Shown: in pieces, positions 61,294 through 64,000 of the stretch
Layout: the number at the start of each line of letters is the position of its first letter
Position numbering within the stretch: the first letter of the stretch is position 1
NCBI GenBank assembly: GCA_049322335.1
Contig: JBMORL010000082.1
Location: 33,734 to 97,733 of the forward strand
Length of the DNA stretch: 64,000 nucleotides
Direction of reading: 5' to 3'
Source: JBMORL01 sp049322335
Lineage (GTDB): Bacteria > Bacteroidota > Bacteroidia > Flavobacteriales_D > UBA2798
Made by a program: the position numbers and the translations under genes
The notes under the pieces: generated by a model
What the model saw: the letters and a program-made list of their open reading frames with translations, nothing else
Databases searched by the model: none
Told to the model about the DNA's origin: nothing

Positions 61294-63205
61294 ATCAAAT
61301 ACAAATTCCATACGTAATTTATTTTTAGTTATTTTTCTCTTTTTCTCATTCCCGGTTTATTCTCAAAACAAAAACTACACTGATTACAAATCCCAAAAAA
61401 TTACTGTAGAAAAAAGCGGTAGTTTTAATCCCCGTTCTTCCGGTGACGACTGGATGTACAGCCTGCAAAACCTCGAAGCCCCGAAACCCGGTGGAAATTC
61501 CATGAGGGAAATTCTCGCTGCAAAAAAACAACTGCAATCACAAAAATATCCCCGTAAATCTCAAACACCAAACCTCAAATCCTCCCGCGCCACTGATCCC
61601 ACCACCGGAAGCATGTTTGAAGGAAATATTTATAACGGCAGCGTACCCAACGACAACGACATTGCTGTTTCGGATGACGGTTATCTTATTTCCGTTTCCA
61701 ATACAGTAGTTTATGCCTGGGATTTGGTAAATGATACGCTCATTATGCAAAAAAGTCTTACATCATTCATGCAACCACTAAACCTCAGCACGTTATATTC
61801 CAAATACGATCCAAAAGTGGTATATGATTATTACGCACAACGGTTTGTGATTGTTTTCCTTTATGGCACCACTTACCAGTCGAGCAAAGTGATTGTTGCT
61901 TTTTCTTCTTCCACTAATCCGCTTGATCCGTGGAATTTATATGCCTTGCCGGGAAATCCCCTGCTGAATGACACCTGGTCGGATTATCCTGTTATCGGCA
62001 TTTCGCAATTTGATCTGTTTATAGGCATCAATACCTTTTTCAACGGCTCGCAAAATAATTCAGGATTCCATCAGTCGTGTTTCTGGCAGGTGGAATTGCA
62101 GAATGGCTATGCTGATTCGGCCACATTGAATACCGCTTATTATTACGATATTCTTGCACCGGTGGATACCATTTTCAATATCACTCCCGTGCATAAGGGC
62201 GGAGAGAACAATAATTCTGATATGTTTTTGCTATCCAATGAAAATGTATCTGCCATCAGCGATACGTTTTATGTGCTGCACGTTACCGATAATCTTGCCA
62301 GCGGAAATGCCACTTTACAAACGCAACTGGTAAGATCTGACAAAACTTATTTTCTTCCGGTAGACGCCCAACAACCCAGCGGCCACACGCTGGATGCTAA
62401 CGATGCCCGGATATACGGAGCTTTCCAGATGAATGATAAGATACAATTCGTTCACGGCACATTGGATACCGCAACAGGAACCGATGCCATTTATCACGGT
62501 TTAATAGAAAATATTTACGGAACACCGGTGATAACGGGAAACATTATTTCTGATACTGTTTTGGATTATGGTTATCCCAATATTGCGTGGACCGGCATTT
62601 ATCCCAATGAAGGAAGAAGTATTATTGCTTTCAATCATACCGGAGCCAATGTCAATCCCGGTTTTTCGTGCATAGCTTTTGCAGATGATTCCACCTACTC
62701 CAACCGCGTGCAGCTGAAAGCGGGAACCACCTATGTGAATGTTTTAACCGGCACTTACGAACGGTGGGGAGATTATACCGGGATCCAGAGAAGATACAAT
62801 GAATCGTGCAAAGTGTGGGCAGCCGGAACATGGGGAAAACTGAACGGTGGAAACCGCATAAACGGAACATGGATAGCCGAAATAAAATCGGAGGACACCT
62901 GCCAGTTCAATCCGTCTATTGGCGTAAGTGAAATTTCTGAAACCAACGATGCTTTGATTTATCCCAATCCCGCAGAAGATATGGTGAATATTGTTTTTGA
63001 AATCGATCAATCAGAAGAAATTTATATCGATATCACCGACCTGCAGGGAAAGCTGGTGAAACGCCTCGGCAACGGAACTGTCAAAACCGGCAAAAACCAG
63101 CTGCAGTTTTCAACGGAGCCGATGAGCAACGGAATTTATTTGCTGAGAATTTATTCTGAAAACAAGGTTTTTGTGAATGAGAAGCTGGTGGTTTTCCGCC
63201 AATAG
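61262..63205 (+). CDS. Exported T9SS type A cargo protein, unknown
   Basis: 647 residues if the ATG at 61262 is used, but that lies inside the inverted repeat and gives an unnatural n-region. A signal peptide (RNLFLVIFLFFSFPVYSQ) starts in frame at an ATA at 61310 (631 residues). Mature residues contain strand-rich repeats (IYNGSVPNDNDIAVSDDGYLISVSNT, SYDYVAQRFVIVFLYG-like, PSSTNPLDPW-like) that look like a beta-propeller. A type A sorting domain closes it (YPNPAEDMVNIVFEID, DLQGKLVKRL, GIYLLRI). The upstream lipoprotein frame happens to run on through the gap but the two are separate genes. Confidence 0.75.
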   Translation: MHEMSPADFRRSNTNSIRNLFLVIFLFFSFPVYSQNKNYTDYKSQKITVEKSGSFNPRSSGDDWMYSLQNLEAPKPGGNSMREILAAKKQLQSQKYPRKSQTPNLKSSRATDPTTGSMFEGNIYNGSVPNDNDIAVSDDGYLISVSNTVVYAWDLVNDTLIMQKSLTSFMQPLNLSTLYSKYDPKVVYDYYAQRFVIVFLYGTTYQSSKVIVAFSSSTNPLDPWNLYALPGNPLLNDTWSDYPVIGISQFDLFIGINTFFNGSQNNSGFHQSCFWQVELQNGYADSATLNTAYYYDILAPVDTIFNITPVHKGGENNNSDMFLLSNENVSAISDTFYVLHVTDNLASGNATLQTQLVRSDKTYFLPVDAQQPSGHTLDANDARIYGAFQMNDKIQFVHGTLDTATGTDAIYHGLIENIYGTPVITGNIISDTVLDYGYPNIAWTGIYPNEGRSIIAFNHTGANVNPGFSCIAFADDSTYSNRVQLKAGTTYVNVLTGTYERWGDYTGIQRRYNESCKVWAAGTWGKLNGGNRINGTWIAEIKSEDTCQFNPSIGVSEISETNDALIYPNPAEDMVNIVFEIDQSEEIYIDITDLQGKLVKRLGNGTVKTGKNQLQFSTEPMSNGIYLLRIYSENKVFVNEKLVVFRQ

Positions 63206-63209
63206 AATT

Positions 63210-63848
63210 TTATCCCTTCCACCATACTTTAGCTTTTACGATCCATGAAAATCCGAAGGCACACAATGCCAGGGTTTCGAACCAGTAAACCAGGTTCCAT
63301 TCCCTGCGAAATTCTTCCTCAACACACTTGAAAGAAATAACAATACAAATGAGAAATATGATCATCGCAATTCCACAAAGGAGATAAATTTTTCGCCTTG
63401 TCCGTTTATCGGGATGCCATAACATTATATCCTCATCAGCCGAAGCTTTTTTTCGGAATAAATAAATGGAAAATGTTACAAATACTGCGAATAAAAAAGC
63501 AGCAGAAATAAAATGAGCGTTACCTATCCAGTTAATTTCTGAATCATTGGGAAACAATGCTACACCCAAAGCACACAGGCCACCAAAATTAGCTATCCTG
63601 TTATCGATAGATTCATATCCCCGATAAGCAAACAGAAAAAATCCAAGAACAAATAACACTCCCGAAAACACATCCTGCATCACCGTGTGGTGATAATCGC
63701 TCACTGAATCCTGAAATCCGAAATAACCATTAATGATCATATCTCCTGCAGCTACAACAAAAGGTAACGCAATACCCAAAGCACCGATCATAATTCTAAG
63801 CGCAACGTAGGAAATAATCTGTTGTTCTTTTCTGTCGATGGAACTCAT
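63210..63848 (-). CDS. DUF998-like multi-pass membrane protein
   Basis: 212 residues with about six membrane helices. The stretch GYFGFQDSVSDYHHTVMQDVFSGVLFVLGFFLFAYRG, with SVSDYHH and a following acidic pair, resembles DUF998/Frag1-type proteins. It converges on the T9SS cargo gene with four bases between stops. Function is unknown. Confidence 0.6.
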   Translation of the reverse strand: MSSIDRKEQQIISYVALRIMIGALGIALPFVVAAGDMIINGYFGFQDSVSDYHHTVMQDVFSGVLFVLGFFLFAYRGYESIDNRIANFGGLCALGVALFPNDSEINWIGNAHFISAAFLFAVFVTFSIYLFRKKASADEDIMLWHPDKRTRRKIYLLCGIAMIIFLICIVISFKCVEEEFRREWNLVYWFETLALCAFGFSWIVKAKVWWKG

Positions 63849-63860
63849 ATTGAATATTAA

Positions 63861-64000
63861 TTATTCATTTTTAGACGGACACTTCACCGTTCCATAAGAA
63901 CAAAACACGCAACAATCATCGTCTTTGGGAAAAATATCCGTTTTGCATTGGGTACAGGTGTATTTGAGCAAGCATTGTTCGGTGGGAAGGGGTTCATTGC
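63861..64000 (-). CDS. GDCCVxC-type cysteine-rich protein (5' end beyond window)
   Basis: The last 46 codons of a minus-strand gene, running off the window. They contain CLLKYTCTQCKTDIFPKDDDCCVFCSYGTVKCPS, with a CTQC pair and a DCCVFC motif that matches the GDCCVxC family, some of whose members are selenoproteins. Here all positions are cysteine. The function of the family is unknown; a thiol-based or metal-related role is likely. Stop is TAA, 12 bases before the DUF998-like start. Confidence 0.7.
   Translation of the reverse strand, partial: NEPLPTEQCLLKYTCTQCKTDIFPKDDDCCVFCSYGTVKCPSKNE

Noticed and set aside
60167..63205. A single protein of about 1012 residues across the gap
   Set aside because: The middle 34 residues are N, the left part is a lipoprotein without sorting domain, and a second signal peptide begins on the right. 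Two genes are far more likely.

Overview
This window looks like a scaffold from a member of the Bacteroidota, probably an uncultured Flavobacteriales-like or related Bacteroidia lineage. The evidence is four complete or partial proteins with C-terminal type IX secretion (T9SS) sorting domains plus one more with SprB repeats and a sorting domain, two PorP/SprF homologues, a PorE-like TPR/propeller/OmpA protein, many lipoproteins, a fused alpha/beta branched-chain 2-oxoacid dehydrogenase, and several Bacteroidota-type promoter elements (TAnnTTTG, some with TTG 19-23 bases upstream) with no obvious Shine-Dalgarno sites. A run of 100 N (61138-61237) marks a scaffold join of unknown true length. 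I see no rRNA, tRNA, CRISPR array, prophage or insertion sequence.

Layout. 1-7064: secreted T9SS cargo (tail of one protein, an SprB-repeat protein, an outer-membrane barrel, and a large GH18/CUB/PKD protein). 7067-12605: a mixed stretch of small membrane, SRPBCC, SDR, amidohydrolase and hypothetical genes. 12640-16295 (minus): three lipoproteins, namely an LRR protein, an unknown protein and a CuA-domain protein without the usual transmembrane hairpin. 16453-19738 (minus): a tightly overlapping trio of ECF sigma factor, a protein joining an anti-sigma-like N-terminus to a PorP/SprF barrel, and a stand-alone PorP/SprF protein. 19945-27656 (plus): acyl-CoA ligase, FKBP isomerase, L,D-transpeptidase, a heptamer repeat array, saccharopine dehydrogenase, and small membrane, TPR and lipoprotein genes. 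27799-34722: SpoIIE-type phosphatase, fused E1 dehydrogenase, YdeI-like protein, Kir channel, cupin and HU. 34882-38771 (plus): a lysyl-oxidase-like T9SS protein, a YjdI-type ferredoxin and two unknowns. 38787-41292 (minus): an Mla/MCE lipid transport operon. 41446-41663: a decayed gene remnant. 41673-44227 (minus): MsbA-like exporter and truA. 44435-51908 (minus): a compact six-gene run ligA, DUF6913, dapA, DUF4403, queE, porE-like. 52098-64000: outer-membrane receptor-like barrel, higBA toxin-antitoxin pair, MsrA, two tandem DUF4139 proteins, an interrupted lipoprotein, the gap, a T9SS cargo protein, a membrane protein, and the end of a GDCCVxC-type protein.

The main theme is the cell envelope: T9SS cargo and parts, outer-membrane barrels, lipid trafficking (MlaFED-like genes, MsbA-like gene) and peptidoglycan cross-linking. 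The most unusual arrangement is the sigma / anti-sigma-PorP fusion / PorP trio, which could couple the state of the outer membrane or of T9SS to transcription in a single polypeptide. A second pattern is structural: several intergenic gaps carry short repeated words, three of them followed by inverted copies, placed at gene 3' ends and at the assembly gap. Three genes for exported proteins also lack an ATG where the signal peptide should begin.
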